Shown: positions 5,951 through 13,516 of the stretch, one piece after another
Position numbering within the stretch: the first letter of the stretch is position 1
How the letters are laid out: each line of letters starts with the position of its first letter
Source: an uncultured Desulfovibrio sp.
Lineage (GTDB): Bacteria > Desulfobacterota > Desulfovibrionia > Desulfovibrionales > Desulfovibrionaceae
Assembly (NCBI RefSeq): GCF_949282365.1
Contig: NZ_CASDOY010000054.1
Coordinates: 1-13,753 of the forward strand
DNA: 13,753 bases
Direction of reading: 5' to 3'
Translations under genes and position numbers: made by a program
The notes under the pieces: generated by a model
Database searches by the model: none
What the model saw: only the letters and a program-made list of their open reading frames with translations
What the model was told of the DNA's origin: nothing

Positions 5951-7738
5951 TTACAGGCGTTGCAGCAATGCGATGATGGGGCCGTCGGGCCCCTTGGGAT
6001 CCACCAGGGCGTGCTCGCGGCAGAAGGCGCGGCGGGCGGCCTGGACGCTTTCGTCCTGCCACCAGCGGGCGGGATCGTCCCAGATCTCGCGGACCTTGGC
6101 GGCGGCGGCCTCGGCCGAGGGCTGCCAGATACCGGCCCCGGCCAGGATGTCCAGCCGGGCGAAGGCGGCGTCGGTCATGGGCCAGATCTCCCTGTCCCAG
6201 TAGGCGATGGTGGGCACATTGGCGGCCAGGGCCTGCAGCAGGGTGGTGCCGTGATGGTCCACCACCATCAGGGCGCAGGTGAGCATCTGCGCTTCCAGCG
6301 GCCCGCTGCACAGACGCACGCGGGGGAAGCGCGGCAAAAGCCACGGGGCGTCGTCCAGGGCGCCGGGGGCGTCGAAATGGGGCCGGTAGCGGATCTTTTC
6401 ATGCAGGCGGCGCGGCAGGTCTTCCAGGAACCACTGCTTGTCTTCGCGGTACTGGAGCCATTGCAGGGGCGTGGGCCGGGAGTCGAGGCGGTGCCCGTAG
6501 AGGGGCATCTCCGCGCCGACGAAGAGCAGCACGTCGTCCCCGCCGCGCCACTGGTCGGCCATGCGGTCCAGCAGAGGATAGGGCAGGGGCAGGAACCGCC
6601 CCCCCGTGCCCGCGCCCGTGGCCTCATAGCTGGTCCAGCCCCAGGTGCCGAAGGCGTGCTGGCTGAACTCCACCAGCGGCGTTTCGCACAGGCAGCGCAC
6701 CTGGCCCACGTTGCCGCCATGCTGCACGAACATGACGCGGTTGCCCCGGGCGCGCCAGACGGCCAGGCGCTGCCGGTAGGCGGTGTCCTCATGGGCGCGG
6801 ACCGAGGCCACGCGGACGCGGGGCCTGCGCGCGGGCGGGATGTGCACGGGATGGTCCAGCTCGCTGAGGCTTTGGGGCAGGGCCCCGATGAAGAAGGGCA
6901 GGGGATCCAGGGGCAGGTCGTGGCGCACCCCGGTGGCGGCGCTGCTGAAATGGCTGGCCAGCGGGCGGCTGGCATCGGGCTGGCGGCTGGGATGGAGCAG
7001 GGCCAGCGAATAGCGCAGGGCCTGGCGCAGACGCATGCCGCGCAGGGGCGGGCAGGGCAGGCGCAGGGCGCAGGAGCGCAGCCAGGCCCGCAGGCGGTGG
7101 CGCAGCGTGTCGCTGTCTTCCGGCAGCACGGGCTGGCCGTAGGTGGCCGTTACGGGCAGGGCGTAGGAGCGGGTCCATTTTTCCGGCCAGACGGCTTCCA
7201 GCAGGCGGGACATGATCCAGGTGTTCCAGTCCGCGCCCAGAGCGCCGTGCATGATGAAGTCATGCTCCGTGACGAAATTCAGGCGGCAGTCCCCGGGCAG
7301 CAGTTCCACATGCAGGGGCAGGTGGCCCCAGTCCTCCACCATGGCCTGCACGCGCAGCCAGCGCTCCACCAGCTGGCGGGCCACGGTGCAGGCCCAGGGC
7401 GCCAGCAGGGTCTCCCAGTAGACGCCGGGCAGGGCGTCGCTGGTCGCGTCCAGCAGGGAAGCGGCGGGATTGTCCTCCAGGGCACGCTGCCGCTGCAGCC
7501 GGCGCAGATGGCGGCCCAGGGCGGGGATGACGTCCGCCGTCAGGGACTGGGCCATGAGCACGGCCCTGTCCAGGGTGGCCGGATCGCGCAGGGGTTCGCG
7601 CCCGAAGACGAAGCTGTCTTCCCAGCCGGGGAAGAAGTCTTCTTCGTTGTCGAAGCACCAGGGGCCCGCTGCCCAGTGGGTATCGGGACCGGCTCCGCGG
7701 GGCATGGGCCCCAGGACCAGATGATGCGTCTGAGCCAT
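5951..7738 (-). CDS. Putative transferase, LIC12162/TIGR04331 family
   Basis: A 595-residue soluble protein. Its layout matches the LIC12162 (TIGR04331) family of putative transferases, associated with surface carbohydrate loci in some bacteria. It has an N-terminal segment with CFDNEEDFFPGWED, a central MFVQHGGNVGQ motif (H340) followed by FGTWGWTSYEA, and a late VDHHGTTLLQALAANVPTI segment (D494). The last resembles the nucleotide-sugar-binding end of GT-B glycosyltransferases. Catalysis is not proven for the family, and donor and acceptor are unknown. I chose the ATG at 7738 because the protein begins MAQTHHLVLG there; the upstream in-frame extension is low-quality sequence. An AAGG lies 9 nt before it. 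It starts an operon with the Sel1-repeat gene and is divergent from the EamA gene. No other polysaccharide genes are nearby. Confidence 0.8.
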   Translation of the reverse strand: MAQTHHLVLGPMPRGAGPDTHWAAGPWCFDNEEDFFPGWEDSFVFGREPLRDPATLDRAVLMAQSLTADVIPALGRHLRRLQRQRALEDNPAASLLDATSDALPGVYWETLLAPWACTVARQLVERWLRVQAMVEDWGHLPLHVELLPGDCRLNFVTEHDFIMHGALGADWNTWIMSRLLEAVWPEKWTRSYALPVTATYGQPVLPEDSDTLRHRLRAWLRSCALRLPCPPLRGMRLRQALRYSLALLHPSRQPDASRPLASHFSSAATGVRHDLPLDPLPFFIGALPQSLSELDHPVHIPPARRPRVRVASVRAHEDTAYRQRLAVWRARGNRVMFVQHGGNVGQVRCLCETPLVEFSQHAFGTWGWTSYEATGAGTGGRFLPLPYPLLDRMADQWRGGDDVLLFVGAEMPLYGHRLDSRPTPLQWLQYREDKQWFLEDLPRRLHEKIRYRPHFDAPGALDDAPWLLPRFPRVRLCSGPLEAQMLTCALMVVDHHGTTLLQALAANVPTIAYWDREIWPMTDAAFARLDILAGAGIWQPSAEAAAAKVREIWDDPARWWQDESVQAARRAFCREHALVDPKGPDGPIIALLQRL

Positions 7739-7866
7739 GTGGATGAACCTTGTGTGGGAGTACGCCGCGGGGACGGCCCGCGGGGAAGACAGGGCGCACC
7801 GGACGCCGCATGGCGGCGAGGATAGCCGGTTTGGGGGCAAAAGGAAAGCCTGCCGCCCCCGGCCTT

Positions 7867-7895
7867 TTGCCATTTGCGGGGCAACCTGCTATGAG
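7867..7895 (+). promoter_or_regulatory. Candidate sigma-70 promoter for EamA-rdgB
   Basis: TTGCCA (7867-7872) and TATGAG (7890-7895) are separated by 17 nt, matching 5/6 and 4/6 of the sigma-70 consensus. Transcription would begin near 7902, leaving about 25 nt of leader before the ATG at 7927. This excludes the alternative ATG at 7891. Pattern only. Confidence 0.35.
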
Positions 7896-7926
7896 AGCGC
7901 AGGAGGCCGGCGGCGCCGGACAGCAC

Positions 7927-8841
7927 ATGAAACAGAACACAACGGGCTATCTGCTGGCCCTGCTGGCCGTGGTCATCTGGTCGGGGAACTTCGTGGTGGC
8001 GCGCGCCGTGGCGGACATGATCCCGCCGTGGCAGTGCAACTTCTGGCGCTGGGCCACGGCCTTTGCGGCCATCCTGCCCTTTGCCTGGCGCCATCTGCGC
8101 GAGGACTGGCCCGCCCTGCGCCGCCGCTGGCGCTATGTGCTGCTCATGTCCCTGCTGGGCGTGACCCTGATGAACACCTTTTTCTACAAGGCCGGCCAGA
8201 GCACGGAAAGCCTGAACATGGCCCTGATCGCGCCCACCGCGCCCATCATCATCCTGATCTGCGCGCGCCTGTTCTACGGCGAGGCCGTCACCCGGCGCCG
8301 CCTGCTGGGCATGCTGGTGGTGGCCTGCGGCATCGTGATCCTGGTCAGCCGCGGGGACCTGGCGCGCCTGCTGGCCCTGCGCTTCGCGCCCGGCGACCTC
8401 TGGTCCTTGGGCGGGGCGGCCTGCTTTGGCCTGTATTCGCTGTTCATGCGCCACCGGGGCGCGGAGCTTTCGGTCTTCGGTTTCAGCGCCGCCACCTTCG
8501 GCCTGGGCTCGCTGTTCTGCCTGCCGCCCGTGCTGGCCGAGATGTACTGGCTGCCGCCCGCGCAGTGGGAGCCCGCCGTCATCACGGGCGTGCTCTATAC
8601 GGGGGTGGGCTGCTCCTTTTTTTCCTTCTGCCTCTGGACGGCGTCCATCAGCCGCATCGGGCCGGTACGCGCGGGAATCGTCTACTACAGCATGCCCGTC
8701 TTCGCGGCCACGGGGGCGCACCTGGTCCTTGGCGAAGCCGTCAACATGGCCCAGATCCTGGGCGGCCTGCTCATCATCGGCGGCATCCTGATAGCGACAT
8801 TACAACGACCGCACCTGCCGGTGCGCAAGGAGAACGCATGA
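7927..8841 (+). CDS. EamA/DMT-superfamily transporter
   Basis: A 304-residue inner-membrane protein with about ten hydrophobic helices in two halves, the EamA duplication. The N-terminus reads GYLLALLAVVIWSGNFVVAR, a typical EamA first helix ending in an N/S-x-x-x-R pattern. The second half has GVLYTGVGCSFFSFCLW and later GPVRAG, also usual for the family. Members export small metabolites or amino acids; the substrate cannot be inferred. The start is uncertain: ATG 7927 gives a canonical N-terminus, but the AGGAGG at 7901-7906 is 20 nt away. ATG 7891 would add 12 residues without a good ribosome-binding site. The stop overlaps the rdgB start as ATGA, so the genes are coupled. Confidence 0.88.
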   Translation: MKQNTTGYLLALLAVVIWSGNFVVARAVADMIPPWQCNFWRWATAFAAILPFAWRHLREDWPALRRRWRYVLLMSLLGVTLMNTFFYKAGQSTESLNMALIAPTAPIIILICARLFYGEAVTRRRLLGMLVVACGIVILVSRGDLARLLALRFAPGDLWSLGGAACFGLYSLFMRHRGAELSVFGFSAATFGLGSLFCLPPVLAEMYWLPPAQWEPAVITGVLYTGVGCSFFSFCLWTASISRIGPVRAGIVYYSMPVFAATGAHLVLGEAVNMAQILGGLLIIGGILIATLQRPHLPVRKENA

Positions 8842-9473
8842 ATAGCAACGATACCGCGCGGGTTGTGCTGGCTACCCACAATGCCGGCAAGATCCGCGAA
8901 CTGGCCGATCCGCTGGCCGCCTTCGGCCTCGAAGTGGTGGGCCTGTCCTGCTTCCCGGGAATAGGCGAGATCGAGGAGACCGGCACCACCTTTGAGGAAA
9001 ACGCCCGCATCAAGGCCCGCGCCGTGTGCGCCGCCACCGGTCTGGTGGCCGTGGCCGACGATTCCGGTCTGGAAGTGGACGCCCTGGACAAGGGCCCCGG
9101 CGTCTATTCCGCCCGCTACTCCAATGACTGGGAGAGCCTGCCCGGCGAGAGCGTGGACCAGCGCAACATGCGCAAGCTGCTCTTTGAACTGCGCGACGTG
9201 CCCCAGGCCCTGCGTTCCTGCCGTTTCGTCTGCTGCATGGTGGCCGTGCATCCCGACGGTCGGGAACTGGTGGTGCGCGGCACCTGGGAAGGGCGCATCC
9301 TCGAGGCGGCCCTGGGCGAGAACGGCTTTGGCTACGATCCCGTGTTCTGGGACGAGAGCATCCGCAAGAGCGCGGCCCAGCTCAGCCGCGACGAAAAGAA
9401 TGCCCGCAGCCACCGTGGCAATGCCCTGCGCGCCCTGCTGGCCCGCTGGTCGGCTTTCATGAGCGGGAAGTAG
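8838..9473 (+). CDS. rdgB: XTP/dITP pyrophosphatase (non-canonical purine NTPase)
   Basis: RdgB/HAM1 hydrolyses dITP, ITP and XTP to monophosphates and pyrophosphate, keeping deaminated purines out of nucleic acids; it acts in the cytoplasm and needs Mg2+. The 211-residue product has every family motif: ATHNAGK at 12-18, TTFEENARIKA, ADDSGLEVDAL with D74 and D75, PGVYSARYS, GFGYDPVF, and SHRGNALRAL near the C-terminus. Length is typical (about 200). AAGGAG at 8827-8832 sits 5 nt before the ATG, inside the end of the EamA gene, and the two genes overlap by 4 nt. Two intrinsic terminators follow. No functional link to the transporter is evident beyond cotranscription. Confidence 0.96.
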   Translation: MNSNDTARVVLATHNAGKIRELADPLAAFGLEVVGLSCFPGIGEIEETGTTFEENARIKARAVCAATGLVAVADDSGLEVDALDKGPGVYSARYSNDWESLPGESVDQRNMRKLLFELRDVPQALRSCRFVCCMVAVHPDGRELVVRGTWEGRILEAALGENGFGYDPVFWDESIRKSAAQLSRDEKNARSHRGNALRALLARWSAFMSGK

Positions 9474-9493
9474 GCCCCCCGTGACATGACGGG

Positions 9494-9556
9494 CGGCCTT
9501 CGGGCCGGAGAAGCGCCGTGCCCCCGCACAGGAGCGGGGGAAGGCCCTCCGGCCCG
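9494..9556 (+). other. Structured 3' region after rdgB
   Basis: Several strong pairings occur here. There is a 5-bp stem capped by a UUCG tetraloop (9494-9507) and a 7-bp hairpin (9521-9527 with 9534-9540). A perfect 10-bp stem, 9501-9510 with 9547-9556, would enclose the second hairpin but excludes the first. Its 3' arm also overlaps the 5' arm of the terminator at 9551-9583. It lies between convergent genes. It could be a structured 3' UTR or a small RNA; nothing identifies a known RNA family. Confidence 0.45.
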
Positions 9557-9583
9557 GGCGATGACGCCCGGGGCCGCGTTTTT
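9551..9583 (+). terminator. Intrinsic terminator 1 after rdgB
   Basis: CCCGGGCG at 9553-9560 pairs with CGCCCGGG at 9565-9572 around an ATGA loop. The stem extends outward through GG/CC past a bulged G at 9573. A run of five T follows at 9579-9583. It ends + strand transcription from EamA-rdgB. Confidence 0.75.
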
Positions 9584-9596
9584 CTTCGTCCAGGAT

Positions 9597-9644
9597 AAGA
9601 GCGTTCGTTACCGGAAGGACGGTAACGGGCGCTCTTGTGTTTTT
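9597..9644 (+). terminator. Intrinsic terminator 2 after rdgB
   Basis: A 17-bp stem (9597-9613 with 9620-9636), with two G-U pairs when read as + strand RNA, closes on a 6-nt GAAGGA loop. Five T follow at 9640-9644. On the - strand no T-run follows, so it mainly serves the + strand. It lies 13 nt after terminator 1, giving a tandem arrangement. Confidence 0.85.
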
Positions 9645-9788
9645 GGGGGACTGTCCCGGCGGATGGCCGGCAGCCCTGCCGGCAATGCGGCGGGCCTGGG
9701 CCGGGGCAAGGGAGTGGCCTGGCCAGGGCAGGGGGGGCAGGACGGGGAGGCAGGAGGGGGCGGCGGCAGGCGGGACGGGTGGCGGAGC

Positions 9789-11162
9789 TTACGGGGACGT
9801 CTGGCCGAAAAAGGCCGTCACCAGCTCCAGCCGGCCGCTCACGCGGCACTTGGCGTAAATGGAGGTCAGGTGCCGTTGCATGACCCGTTCCGATATGCCC
9901 AGGCAGATGGCGATATTCCCCAGAGGTTCCGACGAGGCGAGCACGGCTCGCAGCACGTCGGTCTCCCGGCGGGTCAGGGCGTGCTTTTGCGCGAAAAGGC
10001 CTATGGCCTGATCCTGGCGCACGGGCGGCGCGGATCTGGCGGAGCCGTGGTCGCGCAACTGGCCGCTCCAGAAGAAGATGGCGCACACGCCTGCCAGCAG
10101 CAGGCTGTTCAGGACGACGGAGCAGCCCTGCCCCAGCAGGCCGAACAGGCCGTTTGGACAGAGGAAAAAGGCGCCCACGCACAGGGAGCGGCAAAGACGT
10201 CCCATACCGGCCCAGAGCAGCGGCCAGCGCGTCCCGGGGGCCAGGTCGAGGAAAAGCACGGTGAAATAGACGACGTAAAAGCCGCTGTAAAAATACAGGA
10301 TCGACAGGTTGAGCTGGTAATGCCGCGGATCGTTCAGGAAAAAGATCGCCATGTTGGACAGCATGAGCACGCACAGCGTGATCACCGGCATGAAGGCGCG
10401 CTTGCGTATGTCCGCAAGGAAGCCCGCCAGCAGCAGGCCGGCCAGATAGCACAGGCGTGGCCAGGAGGTCACATCCAGCTCTCCCGTGGCGTACAGCCGG
10501 GTGACGATATCCTCGTTCAGGCCCACGACGATGGAAAGGATGGCCGTGCCCGCCGTGGCCAGAGCCAGGGTGCGCCGGGAAGGGGGGCTGGAGGGGGCCT
10601 CGTCCGCCGCCGCGGGGGCGGGCGCGGGCGCCCGGGCCAGCAGCATGGCCAGGACCAGCGAGACCAGGGCCAGCAGCATGGCGGTCTGTCCGCTGTCCAG
10701 ACAGGTGTCCGTCAGGAACTGGATGCCGACGGCCAGGCCGATGCTCCCGCCTGCCAGCCTGCCGCTCACGGCACTGTGGCGCAGGCAGAGGGCCGCGCTG
10801 TAGTGGAGGAAGGCCCCGGCTCCCCCCAGGCAATACGAGCAGGCGGCGGCCCATGCGGGCAGGGAGGACGGGCTGCCCGTGAGGGCCAGGGCGCTGAACA
10901 GCAGCGCGGGGAGCAGTATGGCCGCTACAGCGAGGCTTCGCAGAAGACCGTAGGAGGCGCGCCGGCACAGGGCCAGGCTCAAATAGCCCGCCGTCAGGCA
11001 GGCCAGCTGCCCCAGAAAGAAGGTATGGAGGTCTCCCGGCCTGTCCAGTGCCAGCAGGCAGTCCTGCAAAAAGACTTCCGAGGTGAGGAAGACAAAAAAA
11101 TACAATGTGAACAGGACAGCGGTCCACAGGGGAGAGAGGTGGGAACGATATATCGTGATCAT
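9789..11162 (-). CDS. 12-TM membrane protein with LuxR-type HTH
   Basis: A 457-residue protein. About twelve hydrophobic helices fill residues 10-385, arranged in two groups of six around an Ala/Pro-rich cytoplasmic loop (APAPAPAAADEAPSSPPSR). The C-terminal 64 residues (394-457) are a LuxR/GerE DNA-binding domain: LTRRETDVLRAVL, then IAICLGISERVMQRHL as the helix-turn-helix and IYAKCRVSGRLELV. This is a membrane-anchored transcription regulator whose transporter-like half probably senses a ligand; similar MFS-like/LuxR fusions are common in Eggerthella-type gut bacteria. The signal is unknown. The start is uncertain: ATG 11162 begins just before helix 1 with AAGG 10 nt upstream. ATG 11210 would add 16 residues and has GAGG 5 nt upstream. 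It is divergent from the diguanylate cyclase gene. Confidence 0.85.
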   Translation of the reverse strand: MITIYRSHLSPLWTAVLFTLYFFVFLTSEVFLQDCLLALDRPGDLHTFFLGQLACLTAGYLSLALCRRASYGLLRSLAVAAILLPALLFSALALTGSPSSLPAWAAACSYCLGGAGAFLHYSAALCLRHSAVSGRLAGGSIGLAVGIQFLTDTCLDSGQTAMLLALVSLVLAMLLARAPAPAPAAADEAPSSPPSRRTLALATAGTAILSIVVGLNEDIVTRLYATGELDVTSWPRLCYLAGLLLAGFLADIRKRAFMPVITLCVLMLSNMAIFFLNDPRHYQLNLSILYFYSGFYVVYFTVLFLDLAPGTRWPLLWAGMGRLCRSLCVGAFFLCPNGLFGLLGQGCSVVLNSLLLAGVCAIFFWSGQLRDHGSARSAPPVRQDQAIGLFAQKHALTRRETDVLRAVLASSEPLGNIAICLGISERVMQRHLTSIYAKCRVSGRLELVTAFFGQTSP

Positions 11163-11838
11163 GGCGCCTGGGCCTTGCAGGTGGACGGTAACGGGCAGGA
11201 TGCGGCGCATGGCGGCCTCTGTCCTGCTCCCATGCCTCGGGGACGTCCGGCGATGACGGCCGGACCGCAGGGCCATGCGCCAGACCGGCTGCCGGCCGCG
11301 GCCACCCATGCGGGCGCCCCTGATGGAGTGCATGTCTCTGTGCCACACGGCGGAGGACACTCCCCGGTGTGTTGCGGGGGCGCTCCCCGTTATGGAAGCT
11401 TCTTGCCGGCATGCCATCCTAATCAAGACGGCTTTTTTCAGCAAGCAGGCTGTCTGTCTTGTGGTGCGCATCACGCCGGACTTGCCCGGGAGACCTGGCG
11501 CGCCCCGGCCTTCCGCCCAGCCGGGAAGGGGCGGGCCCCTGCCCGGATTGCGCGTTTCCCCATCCTGCTGCGCGATGGTGCGCGTTTTTATCTGGCCGGG
11601 ATCACCGTCTTTTCAGACGGTGGCGGAAAGACGCCCCCCCGTTTGCGCGATAGAGGACGCATTTTGGCGGCAGGACGGCCTGCCCGTATCCGAGCGTCCG
11701 GGCTATATTTTTTCCCGGATACGGACAGACAGGGCCTTCTTCGTGCCCACGGCCGGTGCTGCGCGGCAACGGCAGGCTGAAGAAAGAAAGTCCTTCCCGC
11801 ATCCCTGGTTTTTCTTCTGCCCGACAAGGAGAAAACAG
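11163..11838. other. Divergent intergenic region, LuxR / GGDEF genes
   Basis: 676 bp without a recognisable gene; frames open on both strands have no family features. It holds three inverted repeats: a near-perfect 11-bp hairpin (11521-11531 with 11536-11546), a perfect 8-bp hairpin with TTTC loop (11603-11622), and 9-bp arms at 11684-11692 and 11716-11724. On the - strand TTGCTG (11444-11439) and TAGGAT (11421-11416) at 17-nt spacing form a weak possible promoter for the LuxR gene. The length and structure suggest regulatory DNA for both genes. Confidence 0.55.
11684..11724. promoter_or_regulatory. Inverted repeat around a TATATT box
   Basis: CCGTATCCG (11684-11692) and CGGATACGG (11716-11724) are exact reverse complements with centres 32 bp apart, about three DNA turns. 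They bracket TATATT (11704-11709), which matches a sigma-70 -10 box at 5/6. No good -35 lies at the right distance, as expected for an activator-dependent promoter. It is about 115 bp upstream of the diguanylate cyclase start. A TCCGGG/CCCGGA pair (11697-11702 with 11714-11719) overlaps the right arm, so two alternative RNA hairpins are also possible. Confidence 0.4.
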
Positions 11839-13458
11839 GTGTCGTTCCCCACATACTCCTCTCCCGCCTTCATCTGGCACCTGTCGACGGATGGTGTCAT
11901 CTTCTGCACGTCGGCGCTTGCCATGCTGGGGATGCGTGCGGACTCGGCGCCGGCGACGATGGAGGATCTGCTGGCCTGTTTGCCGCCCAGGCAGCGCCGT
12001 TTTTTGCGGCAGCAGCGTTCCGCCTTGCGTTTGGGCGCCAGGCTGCCCGGCCTGACCTGCTCCTACAGGTGCAATGGCAGGAACATCAACGAGCGCATGC
12101 ATGTCATGCGTCGTGACGGTGCGGGCAGGCCCCGGGCTTTCCTCGCCTGTCTGGAGCTTCTGGAACATCTGGTGCCGTTGCCGGAAGACGTCGAGGACGG
12201 CTGCTGGAGCTATACGCGCGGGCAGGCCATGCCCTTCCTGGACATGCGCTGCATGTTGCTGCTGGGACTGGGAGAGGCCCCCGGCCCGCTGGACAGGGAA
12301 GGGCTGCGCCATCTGCATCGCCATTACCGGGCGCCCGGGCTGCTTTCCCGCTTGCGGCGCTGGCTGGACGCCAGCGACGGTGCGGAGCGCCTGCGCCTGG
12401 TGCTGATGCCGCACAGGCCCCAGGGGACGCCCCTGCTGCTCATGGCCGCGGTCCTTGCCCGTGACGACAGCGGACGTGCCCGCGCCGTGGCCGGGACGCT
12501 GGCGCCCCTGCTGGAACACAAGGCGGCCTCCGTGGGAGGGACGCGACGTCTGCTGCTGGCCATGAGCGGCTGCCATGACGGCATTTGGGACTGGGACGTC
12601 CGGAGCGGCACGGTCTACTACAGCCAAAATTACCTGGCCATGCTGGGGCATACGCCGGCCACCTTCCCGGCAGAGCTGGGATCGTGGCTCCGGGCCGTAC
12701 ACCCCGACGACCATGAAAAAGCCGTGGCCCTGCCGATGAAGGTGGTGGCCTCGCCGGAGGCGGGGGATGCCTTTGTTTGCACCTACCGGATGCGCCATGC
12801 CGACGGTTCCTGGCTGTGGATACTGGAACGCGGTTGCGTGTCCAGCCGGGACAGTGCCGGACGGGCCCTGCGCGTGGTGGGCATGCATACGGACGTCACG
12901 GCCCTGCAGGAGGAACGCGATGCCCTTGAAGGGAAGGTGCAGGCGGATCCGCTGACGGGCGTCTCCAGCCGTTACCAGCTGGAGCGGGTCTTGCAAAAAT
13001 CGGCCCGGGGGCGGCCCCTGTATGCGGTCATGGCCGACGTGGACGGCCTGAAACTGGTCAATGACCACCTGGGCCATGAGGCCGGCGACAGGCTGCTCCG
13101 CCGTACCGCCCGTCTGCTCCAGACCCATGTCAGGAAGGAGGACTGCCTTGCCCGCATCGGGGGGGACGAATTCGTCATCCTCTTCTCCTGTCCGGGCGCC
13201 GTGGTGCGCAGACGGCTGGCGGACATCCGGCAGGCCCTGTGGCGCATGCGGCAGGACAGCGACCTGCCTGTGGAGCTTTCCTTCGGTGTCGCCGGATCGG
13301 ACGGGGGCGGCATGGACGCCGGAGAACTGTTGCGCCGGGCCGATGCGGCCATGCTGCGTGCCAAGAAGCGCCGCCGCGCCGCATCCCATGCCCGCATCCG
13401 CGCCTGGCTGGAACGGCATACGGGGCGGGAAGTGGCGGCTGGTGACCCCCGGCTGTAG
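11839..13458 (+). CDS. PAS-GGDEF diguanylate cyclase
   Basis: A 539-residue soluble protein that should make cyclic di-GMP from two GTP. Residues 242 to about 360 are a clear PAS/PAC domain (GIWDWDVRSGTVYYS, VHPDDH, RMRHADGSWLWI, then HTDVTALQEE). The GGDEF domain spans about 366-525: DPLTG at 370-374, ADVDGLKLVNDHLGHEAGD, and intact GGDEF at 441-445. An RKED at 432-435 is spaced five residues from GGDEF exactly like the allosteric RxxD inhibitory site, so product inhibition is likely. Residues 8-110 and 118-225 look like two further diverged PAS-like domains. There is no membrane helix, so the input is probably cytoplasmic. The GTG start at 11839 has AAGGAG 7 nt upstream; the long in-frame extension before it is not protein-like. 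The TolC-like gene follows after 58 nt. Confidence 0.92.
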   Translation: MSFPTYSSPAFIWHLSTDGVIFCTSALAMLGMRADSAPATMEDLLACLPPRQRRFLRQQRSALRLGARLPGLTCSYRCNGRNINERMHVMRRDGAGRPRAFLACLELLEHLVPLPEDVEDGCWSYTRGQAMPFLDMRCMLLLGLGEAPGPLDREGLRHLHRHYRAPGLLSRLRRWLDASDGAERLRLVLMPHRPQGTPLLLMAAVLARDDSGRARAVAGTLAPLLEHKAASVGGTRRLLLAMSGCHDGIWDWDVRSGTVYYSQNYLAMLGHTPATFPAELGSWLRAVHPDDHEKAVALPMKVVASPEAGDAFVCTYRMRHADGSWLWILERGCVSSRDSAGRALRVVGMHTDVTALQEERDALEGKVQADPLTGVSSRYQLERVLQKSARGRPLYAVMADVDGLKLVNDHLGHEAGDRLLRRTARLLQTHVRKEDCLARIGGDEFVILFSCPGAVVRRRLADIRQALWRMRQDSDLPVELSFGVAGSDGGGMDAGELLRRADAAMLRAKKRRRAASHARIRAWLERHTGREVAAGDPRL

Positions 13459-13516
13459 GAGAGGGCGCAGGGGCGTCCCGCAATCTCTGCCGTGGCGCAG
13501 AGCGTAAGGAGGAGTT

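Noticed and set aside
7765..7783. 7-bp CCGCGGG hairpin in the divergent region before the transferase gene
   Set aside because: Short, GC-only and expected by chance in such DNA; no promoter element or T-run is associated.
5423..7825. 800-codon open frame on the + strand opposite the transferase and Sel1 genes
   Set aside because: Low-complexity Gly/Gln/Ala composition without family motifs; the - strand products have clear Sel1 repeats and LIC12162-type motifs.
9494..9583. Possible 4.5S/SRP RNA, tRNA or tmRNA
   Set aside because: The SRP core (GGAAGG-AGCAGCC type) is absent, and there is no cloverleaf or CCA end. It is only generic strong pairing plus a terminator.
9486..11780. 764-codon + strand open frame opposite the LuxR-type gene
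   Set aside because: It begins in the rdgB terminator region, crosses both terminators and is Gln/Gly-rich. The opposite strand encodes ordered helices and a LuxR domain.
11275..11838. N-terminal extension of the diguanylate cyclase by 188 codons
   Set aside because: The stretch is Pro/Arg/Cys-rich and covers several inverted repeats. The GTG at 11839 with AAGGAG 7 nt upstream is far better.
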